A stretch of 32,044 bases of DNA from Syntrophaceae bacterium UBA2280 (GTDB lineage: Bacteria > Desulfobacterota > Syntrophia > Syntrophales > Smithellaceae). The stretch lies in the NCBI GenBank assembly GCA_002347685.1, contig DDWS01000054.1:1-32044 (forward strand), given 5' to 3'. Shown here piece by piece: positions 14,799-22,778 of this stretch (its first letter is position 1; each line of letters begins with the position of its first letter). The notes beneath the pieces were generated by a model. It was not told where the DNA came from. It worked only from the letters and a program-made list of their open reading frames with translations, and did no database searches. Position numbers and translations under genes: made by a program.

Positions 14799-16058
14799 CT
14801 AAAGTTCTTCAGGCGACGCGATTCGTCCCAGCACTGCGGAAGCCGCGGCCACGGCAGGGCTTGCCAGATAGACTTCGCTTTTGGGATGTCCCATGCGTCC
14901 CACGAAATTGCGGTTGGTTGTTGCGACAGACCGTTCGCCTTCAGCCAGAATACCCAGATGGCCGCCCAGGCAGGCGCCGCACGATGGGGGCGATATCACC
15001 GCTTCAGCATTCATGAAGATTTCGAGCAATCCTTCCTGCATGGCCTGCTTGTAAATGAACGGTGTCGCCGGAACCACAATCAGCCTAACTCCGGATGCGG
15101 CTTTGCGGTTTTTCAAAATCTGTGCGGCAATGCGCAGATCTTCGATCCGGCCGTTGGTGCATGAGCCGATAAGCGATTGATCGATCTTGACGTCGCCCGC
15201 CTGACTGATCCCTTTGACATTGGACGGCAAATGCGGAAAGGCCACCTGTGGTTCGAGCGTGCCTGCGTCGATCTCAATAACTTGCGAATAAACCGCGTCG
15301 GCATCGGAGGCGTAGAAGGTATAGGGGCGCTTCGCGCGTCCTTTAACGTAGGCTTCGGTGATCGCGTCGGGTGTGAAGATGCCGTTTTTTGCGCCGGCCT
15401 CGATGGCCATATTCGCCATGGAGAGGCGGTCCGCCATCGGCAGTCCCTCAATGGTTTCTCCCGTGAATTCCATCGCCTGATACAGCGCGCCGTCCACGCC
15501 GATGCGTCCGATGATGTTCAGAATCAAATCCTTGCCGGAAACCCATTTGGCAAGTTTTCCGTAAACGACAAACTTGATCGAAGGCGGCACCTTGAACCAC
15601 AGTTCGCCGGTGAGCATGGCGGCGGCCAGATCCGTACTGCCCACGCCGGTGGCGAAAGCGCCTAGTGCGCCGTAGGTGCAGGTATGGCTGTCCGCGCCGA
15701 TGACCAGATCGCCGGGCAGCACAATGCCTTTTTCCGGCAGAAGCGCGTGTTCAACGCCGACCTGCCCGCCTTCATAGAAATGCGTGACGCCGTGTTCCAT
15801 GGCGAATTCGCGAACCAGCTTGCATTGCTGGGCTGAATTGATGTCTTTGTTGGGTGTGAAGTGATCCAGCACCAGCGCGACTTTATCCTTGTCAAAAACC
15901 TTTTTTCCGCCCGCTGCGCGGAATTCCCGGATGGCGATCGGCGCCGTGATGTCATTGCCCAGCGCGATATCCACTTTGGCGTTGATCAACTGACCTGGCG
16001 AAATCTCTTTGAGGTCGGTATGTGCCATTAAAATTTTTTCTGTGATTGTATTTCCCAC
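14799..16058 (-). CDS. leuC: 3-isopropylmalate dehydratase large subunit
   Basis: A 419-residue aconitase-family subunit carrying the [4Fe-4S] cluster that isomerises 2- to 3-isopropylmalate. Cluster ligands are visible in the IDQSLIGSCTNGR segment and in the paired cysteines of SPPSCGACLGGHLG. GADSHTCTYGALGAFATGVGS forms part of the active site. The length fits the short LeuC/HacA type. The start is GTG 16058, eight bases after AAGGAG; the family begins with a similar TITEKIL sequence, which supports this start. A small hairpin lies in the leuA-leuC gap. Confidence 0.97.
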   Translation of the reverse strand: MGNTITEKILMAHTDLKEISPGQLINAKVDIALGNDITAPIAIREFRAAGGKKVFDKDKVALVLDHFTPNKDINSAQQCKLVREFAMEHGVTHFYEGGQVGVEHALLPEKGIVLPGDLVIGADSHTCTYGALGAFATGVGSTDLAAAMLTGELWFKVPPSIKFVVYGKLAKWVSGKDLILNIIGRIGVDGALYQAMEFTGETIEGLPMADRLSMANMAIEAGAKNGIFTPDAITEAYVKGRAKRPYTFYASDADAVYSQVIEIDAGTLEPQVAFPHLPSNVKGISQAGDVKIDQSLIGSCTNGRIEDLRIAAQILKNRKAASGVRLIVVPATPFIYKQAMQEGLLEIFMNAEAVISPPSCGACLGGHLGILAEGERSVATTNRNFVGRMGHPKSEVYLASPAVAAASAVLGRIASPEEL

Positions 16059-16085
16059 GTTCCAAACTCCTTGACGGACATAAAT

Positions 16086-16111
16086 GCTTCTTAATTGTGA
16101 ATAAGAGAAGC
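16086..16111 (-). other. Intercistronic hairpin between leuA and leuC
   Basis: GCTTCT (16086-16091) pairs with AGAAGC (16106-16111), and TA/TA pairs can extend it past a two-base bulge. No T tract follows, so it is more likely an mRNA stability or processing element than a terminator. Confidence 0.35.
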
Positions 16112-16128
16112 TGTCCTTATCCTATTTT

Positions 16129-17679
16129 TTATCTTAATTCAACTTTAACCTTTTTTACGTTATCCTTCAGGAATTCCAAGCGGTTGAGCGCGTTGATATA
16201 GGCCTTGGCCGACGCGACGATGACATCCGGATGCGCGCCGCGGCCGACCACGGAATGTTCATCGAACTTCAACTGAACCGTCACTTCACCTTGCGCGTCC
16301 GCGCCGCCGGTAATGGCGTTAACCGCGTATTTGAGAAGCGGGTGATTGGTTTTGGTGATGTTGCGGATCGCCGCGAATGTTGCGTCCACCGGGCCGTTGC
16401 CGAAGCCCGCGTCGCGGAGAACCTCTTTACCCACCTGCATTTCCATGGTGGCCGTGGGAATGGCGACGTTGCCGCTCACCACATTTAAGTAGACCAGGTT
16501 GTACTTATCCTCGACCCGGTAGATCTCCTCATAGAGAATCGCTTCCAGGTCTTCGTCATAAATATCCTTTTTGACGTCGGCCAGATCTTTGACGCGTGCC
16601 GCCACTTTGTTGATCTGCTCGTCGGTCAGGAGGTATCCCATTTTTTTCAGGTGATGCGAAATGGCGTTTCGTCCGGAATGCTTGCCCAGAACGATATGCG
16701 TTTCCGAGATCCCGACGGACTGAGGCGTCATGATCTCGTAGGTGATTTTTTCCTTGATCAGGCCGTCCTGATGAATGCCGGATTCGTGGGCAAACGCGTT
16801 GGCGCCGACGATGGCTTTGTTCGGCTGCACCGGAATGCCGGTGATCTGGGTCAACAGGCGCGACGTCTTGTAGATCTGGTCGGTCTTGATCCTGGTGGAA
16901 AGGCCGTACAGATCCTTGCGCGTGGCCAGAGCCATGACGATTTCTTCCATGGCCGTGTTGCCGGCGCGCTCTCCGATGCCGTTGATGGTGCATTCCACCT
17001 GCCGGGCGCCGTTTCGGATGGCGGCAAGTGAATTGGCCACCGCCAGGCCCAGATCATTATGACAGTGAACGGCGATAATCGTGTCTCCCAGGTTTTTCAC
17101 ATGGGCGAACAGATAGGCGATCAGATCACCGAATTCCTCGGGGATGGCGTAGCCGACCGTATCGGGGATGTTGACGGTACTGGCGCCCGCGTCAATGACG
17201 GCAGAGACCATTTCAACCAGGTAGTCTCTGTCCGAACGGGTGGCGTCCATCGGAGAGAACTCCACGTTGGCTGTGTAAGAGCGCGCCAGCTTCACCGCTT
17301 CCACCGCTTCTTTGAGTACCTGCGCGCGACTCTTTTTGAGCTGGTATTTCAGGTGAATGTCGGACGATGAAATAAACGTGTGGATGCGCGGGTGCACCGC
17401 GTCGCGGATCGCCTGCCATGCCCTGTCAATATCCGCTTTGTTGGCGCGCGCCAGTCCCGCCACCTGGGATTTTTTTATTTCACGGGCGATTTGCCGCACC
17501 GCGTTAAAATCCCCTTCGGACGCGACAGGGAATCCCGCTTCGATAATGTCCACGCCCAGCTTTTCGAGTTGTCGCGCCAGGATCAGCTTTTCCTCCGTGT
17601 TCATGCTGGAACCGGGTGACTGCTCGCCGTCCCTTAAGGTGGTATCGAAAATGTAGACGCGGTTTTTGTCTTTCTTCAT
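16129..17679 (-). CDS. leuA: 2-isopropylmalate synthase
   Basis: A 516-residue enzyme condensing acetyl-CoA with 2-oxoisovalerate, the committed and leucine-inhibited step. The TIM barrel begins with FDTTLRDGEQSPG (metal-binding Asp and catalytic Arg) and contains GFPVASEGDF, EFSPMDATRSD, and HCHNDLGLAVANS with the second metal-binding His pair. GANAFAHESGIHQDG follows in the linker. The C-terminal ~120 residues (from about VVSGNVAIPTATM) form the allosteric LeuA dimer domain. AAAGGAG precedes the ATG. It is the first structural gene of leuA-leuC-leuD-leuB, behind a leader peptide and terminator. Confidence 0.97.
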   Translation of the reverse strand: MKKDKNRVYIFDTTLRDGEQSPGSSMNTEEKLILARQLEKLGVDIIEAGFPVASEGDFNAVRQIAREIKKSQVAGLARANKADIDRAWQAIRDAVHPRIHTFISSSDIHLKYQLKKSRAQVLKEAVEAVKLARSYTANVEFSPMDATRSDRDYLVEMVSAVIDAGASTVNIPDTVGYAIPEEFGDLIAYLFAHVKNLGDTIIAVHCHNDLGLAVANSLAAIRNGARQVECTINGIGERAGNTAMEEIVMALATRKDLYGLSTRIKTDQIYKTSRLLTQITGIPVQPNKAIVGANAFAHESGIHQDGLIKEKITYEIMTPQSVGISETHIVLGKHSGRNAISHHLKKMGYLLTDEQINKVAARVKDLADVKKDIYDEDLEAILYEEIYRVEDKYNLVYLNVVSGNVAIPTATMEMQVGKEVLRDAGFGNGPVDATFAAIRNITKTNHPLLKYAVNAITGGADAQGEVTVQLKFDEHSVVGRGAHPDVIVASAKAYINALNRLEFLKDNVKKVKVELR

Positions 17680-17730
17680 ATTGGGCTCCTTTCCCGTATG
17701 CTCGTTTAAGAAACGAATTCATTTACTTAC

Positions 17731-17763
17731 AAAAAAGGCCGTGGGTTTTTTCCGCCCACGGCC
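17731..17763 (-). terminator. Leader terminator (attenuator) upstream of leuA
   Basis: A perfect 9-bp stem joins GGCCGTGGG with CCCACGGCC (arms 17755-17763 and 17737-17745, loop of nine). On the minus strand it is followed at once by six T residues (17736-17731). It lies 27 bases after the leader peptide stop and 52 bases before leuA, so it must be read through to express the operon. An alternative helix (17768-17776 with 17795-17803, one mismatch) overlaps the leader stop codon and could act as the protecting or pausing structure. Confidence 0.87.
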
Positions 17764-17790
17764 TTTTAGGTGATCAGTTATGTTGCAAGT

Positions 17791-17910
17791 TCAGTGACGA
17801 CCTAAAAACCAGGGGCATGCGGCCTTGAGTAACAGGCGCACAAGGGCGAGGCCCAAAAGCAGGTTGAGAAGCTCGCTTGCCATGATCGTTGATGCCGTAA
17901 ATCTGAACAT
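17791..17910 (-). CDS. leuL: Leucine-rich leader peptide of the leu operon
   Basis: A 39-codon frame from ATG 17910 to TGA 17791 with 11 Leu codons, ten of them packed between codons 14 and 28 (pattern ELLNLLLGLALVRLLLK). It begins about 30 bases after the predicted transcription start and ends 27 bases before the leader terminator. That is the layout of ribosome-mediated attenuation: stalling at Leu codons when charged tRNA-Leu is scarce would change folding and allow read-through into leuA. The run uses CTT, CTC, CTG, TTG and TTA rather than a single rare codon. The ribosome binding site is weak. ATG 17883 is an alternative start that keeps the whole Leu run. The peptide is not known to act in trans. 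Confidence 0.77.
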   Translation of the reverse strand: MFRFTASTIMASELLNLLLGLALVRLLLKAACPWFLGRH

Positions 17911-17946
17911 GATTTAACTTGCCTGTTTCTTTAAAAAATATAGGTA

Positions 17947-17975
17947 ATATTAATGCAAAACCTGCCTTTTGTCAA
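17947..17975 (-). promoter_or_regulatory. Promoter of the leu operon
   Basis: On the minus strand TTGACA (17975-17970) and TAATAT (17952-17947) are separated by exactly 17 bases, a near-consensus sigma-70 promoter. The predicted start at about 17940 gives a leader of about 260 bases that contains the leader peptide and attenuator. Confidence 0.8.
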
Positions 17976-18097
17976 AATAATTTTTACGGATCGGCCCGTG
18001 TCCCCCATTCCGGAGTGCCGCCGTTGCCGAAGTTTGACAAAAACCTTCACAAACTGGACCGGATGGTGTAGCATTTCATCCAATCAAGTATGTCCTG

Positions 18098-18111
18098 CGG
18101 CCCGAAGGCCG
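18098..18111 (+). other. Small tetraloop hairpin in the leader of the DUF6812 gene
   Basis: CGGCC-CGAA-GGCCG forms a 5-bp stem with a 4-base loop, 45 bases before the AAGGAGGGG ribosome binding site. There is no T tract. Its function is unknown. Confidence 0.35.
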
Positions 18112-18167
18112 TATATAGAAGGAAACATCCGGGAGTTCAAATCGTTTTGATTTATAAGGAGGGGATA

Positions 18168-18389
18168 ATGACCGAACCATTGAACAAGGCCGAGGTATCC
18201 GTTCATATGGCCGACGGCACGACCATCAAAGGGCTGCTCAACATCGGGAAGTACAACCGCCTGTCGGATTTTCTCAACTCGAAGGATGCTGAGCCTTTTT
18301 TAATTGTTTATGACGCATCCATGGATGGAAAGGCCGGTAAAGTCGTAATCATCAACCGCAACCATATCGCCTGGGCTGCGCCCGCATAG
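18168..18389 (+). CDS. Small DUF6812-like protein
   Basis: A 73-residue cytosolic protein with a strong ribosome binding site (AAGGAGGGG, 18156-18164). The pattern is a small beta barrel: VSVHMADGTTIKGLLNIG, then RLSDFLNSKDAEPFLIVYDA, then VVIINRNHIAWAAP. It resembles the short DUF6812 family found in deltaproteobacteria, whose function is unknown. It is divergent from the leu operon, sharing the intergenic region at 17976-18167, and convergent with the DUF368 gene. The family assignment is from recalled pattern only. Confidence 0.65.
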   Translation: MTEPLNKAEVSVHMADGTTIKGLLNIGKYNRLSDFLNSKDAEPFLIVYDASMDGKAGKVVIINRNHIAWAAPA

Positions 18390-18402
18390 GTGCATCAGGA
18401 GA

Positions 18403-19329
18403 TCAGCCTTTTTTTCCTCCCGCCATTCTTTCCATGATCCAGATTGTGAGCACGCCCGCCGTTATGATGAGGAAGGCCCAGACCACCTGCATGCCGGGAT
18501 CGGGAAGAAAGAAGGAATAACCTTCAACCAATTCTTTTCCGCTGCGCACAACCGGATGCCCGCTTGCGTCGAGCCGGATGATTGCGTTTTTCCATGGCCA
18601 CAGGATGATAAGTGATCCCAGGATGAAGCCGGTCATGGTTGCCAGCGTTTCGTCCCGGAATTTCCGGAAAAGCCAGGATAGAAAATGTGCAAAGGCCATC
18701 AGGCCGACCAATGCACCGATGGCCACGGGGAACAGGATTCTCAAATTCAATGTGCTTACCGCGTCGATGACCACAAGTTCGTAATTGCCCATGAGGATCA
18801 ACACAAATGAACCGGACAGTCCCGGAAGAATCATGCTGCAAATCGCCACCACGCCGCAAATAAGAAGATAGATGAAAGAGTCGTTTTGCGCAGCCGGGCT
18901 CAAAAGGGAGATCGCCGAGGCCAGGCCGGTTCCAATGATGAAAAAAAGGATCACCGGTATGTTCCATCGGCCGATGGTTTTGCCGACGAAAAAGACGGAG
19001 GCCAGGATCAACCCGAAGAAGTAAGACCAGATGAAGACGGGGTATTGGTCGAACAAAAAGCGCAGGAGCCTGGCCAGGGAGAAAATACTGACGGCCGCGC
19101 CCAGAGAAACCGCGATCAGAAAATAAAGATCCGTGTGTTTGGCAAAGGATTTCCATTGGCCTTTGAAAACGAGCCTCGCCGCTGTGATGTTGAAGGATTT
19201 GATGCCATCGATAAGTCTTTGGAAAATTCCGGTTAAAAGCGCGATCGTTCCGCCGGATACGCCGGGAATGACGTTGGCCGCGCCCATCCCCATGCCTTTA
19301 ACCACCACGATGAGATAGTCTTTGATCAT
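18403..19329 (-). CDS. DUF368 polyprenyl-phosphate transporter (PopT-like)
   Basis: A 308-residue polytopic inner-membrane protein with about eight to nine hydrophobic segments. The conserved DUF368 opening is present: KGMGMGAANVIPGVSGGTIALLTG, a re-entrant-like PGVSGGT motif, with a second copy-like ICSMILPGLSGSFVLILMG near residue 165. DUF368 (PopT) and DedA-family proteins have been shown to recycle undecaprenyl phosphate across the cytoplasmic membrane for cell-wall and surface glycan synthesis. The two PG-S-G motifs indicate the inverted-repeat architecture. It starts 15 bases after the PIF1-like helicase gene and is probably co-transcribed. The ribosome binding site is weak. Confidence 0.88.
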   Translation of the reverse strand: MIKDYLIVVVKGMGMGAANVIPGVSGGTIALLTGIFQRLIDGIKSFNITAARLVFKGQWKSFAKHTDLYFLIAVSLGAAVSIFSLARLLRFLFDQYPVFIWSYFFGLILASVFFVGKTIGRWNIPVILFFIIGTGLASAISLLSPAAQNDSFIYLLICGVVAICSMILPGLSGSFVLILMGNYELVVIDAVSTLNLRILFPVAIGALVGLMAFAHFLSWLFRKFRDETLATMTGFILGSLIILWPWKNAIIRLDASGHPVVRSGKELVEGYSFFLPDPGMQVVWAFLIITAGVLTIWIMERMAGGKKG

Positions 19330-19344
19330 GAATTCATGCTCGCC

Positions 19345-20925
19345 TTACTGCATGGATGAATCGTTGCCGATATCCAGAATTTTATCCACGTTAAAAATCC
19401 GTTTTTCATGGCGTGTCAGACAGAAGGCCTCAAGTCCCAGATAGGGATACCCTCTATATTCCATTTCGCCGACGAAAAGCGGTCGGACCATCCGTCGCGA
19501 TTTTTCATCCTGCCCCTTGAGATAAAGAATTTCGATATTTCGTCTCTCGGTAATCGCGCTTTCGATGATTTTCAATTTGTCTTCCCGACCGAGTGTTTTG
19601 GCGGACTGCGCGTACTGGATGGATGTTAAAAATTTCACGACCTGCCAGTCCATCATGATATGGTTCTTCTTGAGCGGCTGTTTGAGCACCATGCCGGATA
19701 AGGTTGTGCATCGTGAAAGCGCTACATACATCTGACCATGGGCGAATGTGCCGCGGCCGACATCGATGATGACGTTTTCAAAGGTTTTCCCCTGACTTTT
19801 ATGAATCGTCACGGCGAAGGCCAGGCGCACCGGGTACTGGGTAAATGAGCCGACCTCCTCGGAGTTCAGTTCGTTGTCCTTGAGAAAGAAACGATAAATT
19901 TTCCAGGTATAAGGAGAGATGCGGGCCGTGTCACCATTGTCCAGATCCGCCACAATCACTTCGCCCCCTTCATCGTCTTTTTCAAATTTCCGGATTTTTC
20001 CGATCGTGCCGTTAATCCACTGGCCGAAAGCATCGTTATTGAGCAGCATGATCTGCGCGTTTTTTTTCAATTTCAGATCCACTGCCGTCGGCAGATATTC
20101 TTTGCCGAAATCGCCCTCGATCATTCCTGCGGCCTTCCAGGCCCTGCCCGGCAGTTCGGCCAGCCGTTTTTCGTTGATCGCATCCGCCAGGGCATTGGTG
20201 CTGGTCAGTGATATGTAGAAGGTGTCTTCCGGGGGATCAAAATCCGGCCGGCAGCGTTTATTGAATGCTGCCAGATCGTCATCCGAAACCGTCCGGTTGC
20301 GGATGGTGTTAAGCAGCCGGACGAACTCGTCGTCTTTCTGGCGATAGACTTTCTCCAGTTCGATATATTCGATGTTGAGTTGATCGAAGACTTTCGCGCT
20401 GAAGAAGTAGGGCGTCGGGTAGTGACTTCTGAAAATTTCACGCTCGGCCGAGGTGACGACCGGCGGCAGTTGATAAAGATCCCCGATGAAGATCATCTGG
20501 ACGCCGCCGAACGGTTGTTTTTCGTCCGGTCCGTTGAAACGCAGGAATTTGTCGATGCAGTCCAGCAGGTCGGCACGGACCATCGAGACTTCGTCGATCA
20601 CAATGGTGGTGAGTTTATTGTAGATGGTCGGTTGGCCTTTTTCGGTTTTCTTCTTTTTTTTAATCGATGACGGCGTCACGCTCGGCTTGAAATGAAAGAA
20701 GGAATGAATGGTCTGGCCTGAAACATTGACCGCCGCCACGCCGGTCGGCGCGAGGATAACGACTTTCTTGCGGGTGGTATCGCGGAAATAGGACAAAAGG
20801 GTGGATTTCCCCGTGCCCGCCCGCCCAGTGACCAGAATGTTTCTGGACGTCTCTTCCATGAGCGCCATGGCGCGCAGGAATCCGGCGTTAAAATCAATTT
20901 TGACTGGGTTTTCGCTTTGAGTCAT
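19345..20925 (-). CDS. PIF1-like DNA helicase with C-terminal WYL-like domain
   Basis: A 526-residue superfamily 1B helicase. Walker A is TGRAGTGKST (about residues 32-41), Walker B is TIVIDEVSM, followed by GDLYQLPPV (motif III) and, late, FAVTIHKSQGKTFENVIID and MYVALSRCTTLSG (motifs V/VI). PIF1 enzymes unwind DNA 5'-3' and remove G-quadruplexes and RNA-DNA hybrids. After the helicase core, residues about 450-520 read IIESAITERRNIEILYLKGQ, RRMVRPLFVGEMEYRGYPYLGLEA and KRIFNVDKI, which fits a WYL-type ligand-binding domain. WYL domains sense nucleic-acid or nucleotide ligands in regulators and defence proteins. ATG 20925 is chosen for AAGGAA upstream; ATG 20952 is an in-frame alternative. 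The DUF368 gene follows 15 bases later. Confidence 0.87.
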   Translation of the reverse strand: MTQSENPVKIDFNAGFLRAMALMEETSRNILVTGRAGTGKSTLLSYFRDTTRKKVVILAPTGVAAVNVSGQTIHSFFHFKPSVTPSSIKKKKKTEKGQPTIYNKLTTIVIDEVSMVRADLLDCIDKFLRFNGPDEKQPFGGVQMIFIGDLYQLPPVVTSAEREIFRSHYPTPYFFSAKVFDQLNIEYIELEKVYRQKDDEFVRLLNTIRNRTVSDDDLAAFNKRCRPDFDPPEDTFYISLTSTNALADAINEKRLAELPGRAWKAAGMIEGDFGKEYLPTAVDLKLKKNAQIMLLNNDAFGQWINGTIGKIRKFEKDDEGGEVIVADLDNGDTARISPYTWKIYRFFLKDNELNSEEVGSFTQYPVRLAFAVTIHKSQGKTFENVIIDVGRGTFAHGQMYVALSRCTTLSGMVLKQPLKKNHIMMDWQVVKFLTSIQYAQSAKTLGREDKLKIIESAITERRNIEILYLKGQDEKSRRMVRPLFVGEMEYRGYPYLGLEAFCLTRHEKRIFNVDKILDIGNDSSMQ

Positions 20926-21154
20926 GAACGGTTCTTTCCTTAATTGATGCATTCATTGGCACATTTCATTCGGGCAATCAATAATAATTATTTGATTTTA
21001 GTTGCAGTTTGGGTGAATCAGGCATGGACGGATCGCTAAAGCCGTCAGGAAATCATGTGTTTTGGTCCATGGCCGGCTGCAAATGTCTGGTCCGGGATCT
21101 GCTGCGACAGGCAGGGTGTGGATGTCTCTCTTCTTTGCGCATTGAAGAAAATAT

Positions 21155-21183
21155 TTGACAAATTCGGGACTTGGTAATAAAGT
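21155..21183 (+). promoter_or_regulatory. Promoter of the rfaE1-rlmB operon
   Basis: TTGACA (21155-21160), a 17-base spacer and TAAAGT (21178-21183). The predicted start is at about 21190, so the transcript carries the following hairpin in a leader of about 57 bases. Confidence 0.6.
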
Positions 21184-21201
21184 CCCTCAGAATTTGCATC
21201 G

Positions 21202-21221
21202 AGCGCTGCCGGCGCTTTTTT
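21202..21221 (+). terminator. Terminator-like hairpin in the rfaE1 leader
   Basis: AGCGC (21202-21206) pairs with GCGCT (21212-21216) around a five-base loop and is followed by six T residues. No plus-strand gene precedes it, so it can only act on transcripts entering rfaE1. It may be a leader attenuator, or may end stray transcription from upstream. The stem is short. Confidence 0.45.
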
Positions 21222-21246
21222 AGTTTAAACCATTCAGGAGTTTGTA

Positions 21247-22242
21247 TTGTCTGTGCACCGAATCTTATCGAAAAAAAGAGCACTGGATATCATAGCCGGT
21301 TTTTCTAAATCCACTGTGCTGGTTGTCGGCGATGTGATGGTGGATCATTTCATCTGGGGGAAAGTGTCGCGCATTTCTCCTGAGGCCCCTGTGCCGGTGG
21401 TGGATGTCCAAAATGACAGTATTTTGCTGGGCGGCTGCGCCAACGTGCTCAACAGCATTGATGCGATAGGGGGCCGTGTCCGGATGACCGGCGTGATCGG
21501 CGCGGATGCCATCGGTCGCGGATTGATGAGTGATTTACGAGGCCGTAAAATCGATACGGCAGGCATTATTGTCGAAAAAGGACGGCCGACCACGCTGAAG
21601 ACCAGAATTGTTGCTCACGGTCAGCAGGTGGTGCGCTTCGATCAGGAAAGCAAAAAACCGGTTCCGAATTCCAGCACGCAAAAAATTCTGAAGTACGTCG
21701 AATCGCTGCGTGATGAAACAGGCGCGATTGTCGTGTCCGATTATAACAAGGGCGTTGTGTCCCGCGAGTTGATCGCGGGGATCAAACGCATTGCCGCTGA
21801 CTGCGGGATTTTCGTTTGCGTGGACCCGAAGAAAAGCGATTTTTCAATTTATTCGGGTGTTGACATCATCACACCCAACCATCATGAAGCACAGCGGGCG
21901 GCGGGCATCGAAATTGTCAATGGCGACGATCTGACGCATCTCGGGGACACGCTGCTGACAAAATATGATTTCCGGACGATCCTTGTGACAAGGGGCGAGG
22001 AAGGGATGAGCCTTTTCGAAAAAGGCCGAAAGATTTCCCATACCCATTTCCCGGCACAGGCCAAAGAGGTATATGATGTCACCGGTGCGGGCGATACGGT
22101 CATCGGCGTGCTGGCCCTGGCGCTTTCGGCCGGAGCCAATGTGAGGGAAGCAACCGCCCTGGCCAATTACGCGGCGGGTATTGTCGTCGGCAAAGTCGGC
22201 ACGGCGGCGGTTTCGCAAAAAGAACTGATTGATGTCCTATGA
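21247..22242 (+). CDS. rfaE1: D-glycero-beta-D-manno-heptose-7-phosphate kinase
   Basis: A 331-residue PfkB/ribokinase-family kinase that phosphorylates heptose 7-phosphate at C1 on the way to ADP-heptose for LPS inner core. Motifs: VVGDVMVDHFIWGKVSRISPEAPVPVV near the N-terminus, GGCANVLNSIDAIGG, and DVTGAGDTVIGVLALALSAG with the catalytic Asp near the C-terminus. It ends at about 330 residues and lacks the nucleotidyltransferase half of bifunctional HldE, so the RfaE2 function must be encoded elsewhere. The start is TTG 21247, six bases after AGGAG. Its stop overlaps the next start by four bases (ATGA). Confidence 0.93.
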   Translation: MSVHRILSKKRALDIIAGFSKSTVLVVGDVMVDHFIWGKVSRISPEAPVPVVDVQNDSILLGGCANVLNSIDAIGGRVRMTGVIGADAIGRGLMSDLRGRKIDTAGIIVEKGRPTTLKTRIVAHGQQVVRFDQESKKPVPNSSTQKILKYVESLRDETGAIVVSDYNKGVVSRELIAGIKRIAADCGIFVCVDPKKSDFSIYSGVDIITPNHHEAQRAAGIEIVNGDDLTHLGDTLLTKYDFRTILVTRGEEGMSLFEKGRKISHTHFPAQAKEVYDVTGAGDTVIGVLALALSAGANVREATALANYAAGIVVGKVGTAAVSQKELIDVL

Positions 22243-22778
22243 GCAGACCGACCGAGGCTGAACCGGTCAAGCTGATTTTCAGTGTTTTTGCCGTTTCAGC
22301 GGAATCCTTAAACGGATCGATCCAAAGCCTGGCGGCACGATATGGTCAGCCTGATTTTGTCAGTGCGCAGATGCCTTTTGAGTATACGGATTACTACTGC
22401 CCGGAAATGGGCGATAAACTCATCCGGCGTTTTTTGTCGATGGAGGAACTCATCAGGCCTGACATTCTGCCTGATATTAAACGGGCGACCAATCGTATGG
22501 AAGAGGAATCGTCAGCCGATGCCAGACGCCGCGTGAACATTGATCCCGGCTACCTGTCTAAAGCCCATCTGATTCTGGCGACGGGCAAAGGCTATACCCA
22601 CAGGCCTTACCTGCGCGACGGCATTTATGCCGATCTGACGCTGATCTACCAGGCAAAGAAGTTTTGTGTTCTTCCCTGGACATATCCCGATTATGCGGAT
22701 GAAAAACAGCTTGCCATGCTGACCAAAATTCGGGAAAGGTACCTCCTGCAGTTGAGAATGGACAAAGGTGAATTATGA
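22239..22778 (+). CDS. DUF4416 family protein
   Basis: A 179-residue cytosolic protein of the conserved unknown family DUF4416. Recognisable segments are KLIFSVFAVSAE at the start, PFEYTDYYCPEMGDKLIRRFLSMEEL, RRVNIDPGYLSKAHLILATGKGYTHRPYL, and LPWTYPDYA near the end. The many invariant-looking Tyr, His and Pro residues suggest an enzyme or ligand-binding fold, but no activity is known to me. It overlaps rfaE1 upstream and yicC downstream by four bases each, so translation of all three is coupled. This placement is common in deltaproteobacteria (recollection). Confidence 0.82.
   Translation: MSRPTEAEPVKLIFSVFAVSAESLNGSIQSLAARYGQPDFVSAQMPFEYTDYYCPEMGDKLIRRFLSMEELIRPDILPDIKRATNRMEEESSADARRRVNIDPGYLSKAHLILATGKGYTHRPYLRDGIYADLTLIYQAKKFCVLPWTYPDYADEKQLAMLTKIRERYLLQLRMDKGEL

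Larger units (their letters stand above)
20926..21246. other. Divergent intergenic region between the PIF1-like gene and rfaE1
   Basis: No gene is seen here. The right half holds the rfaE1 promoter and a leader hairpin (listed separately). The left half, 20926-21150, shows no recognisable element. Confidence 0.4.

Noticed and set aside
17680..17975. T-box riboswitch upstream of leuA
   Set aside because: No AGGGTGG-ACCGCG-type T-box sequence is present in the leader. The Leu-rich frame plus terminator explains the region.
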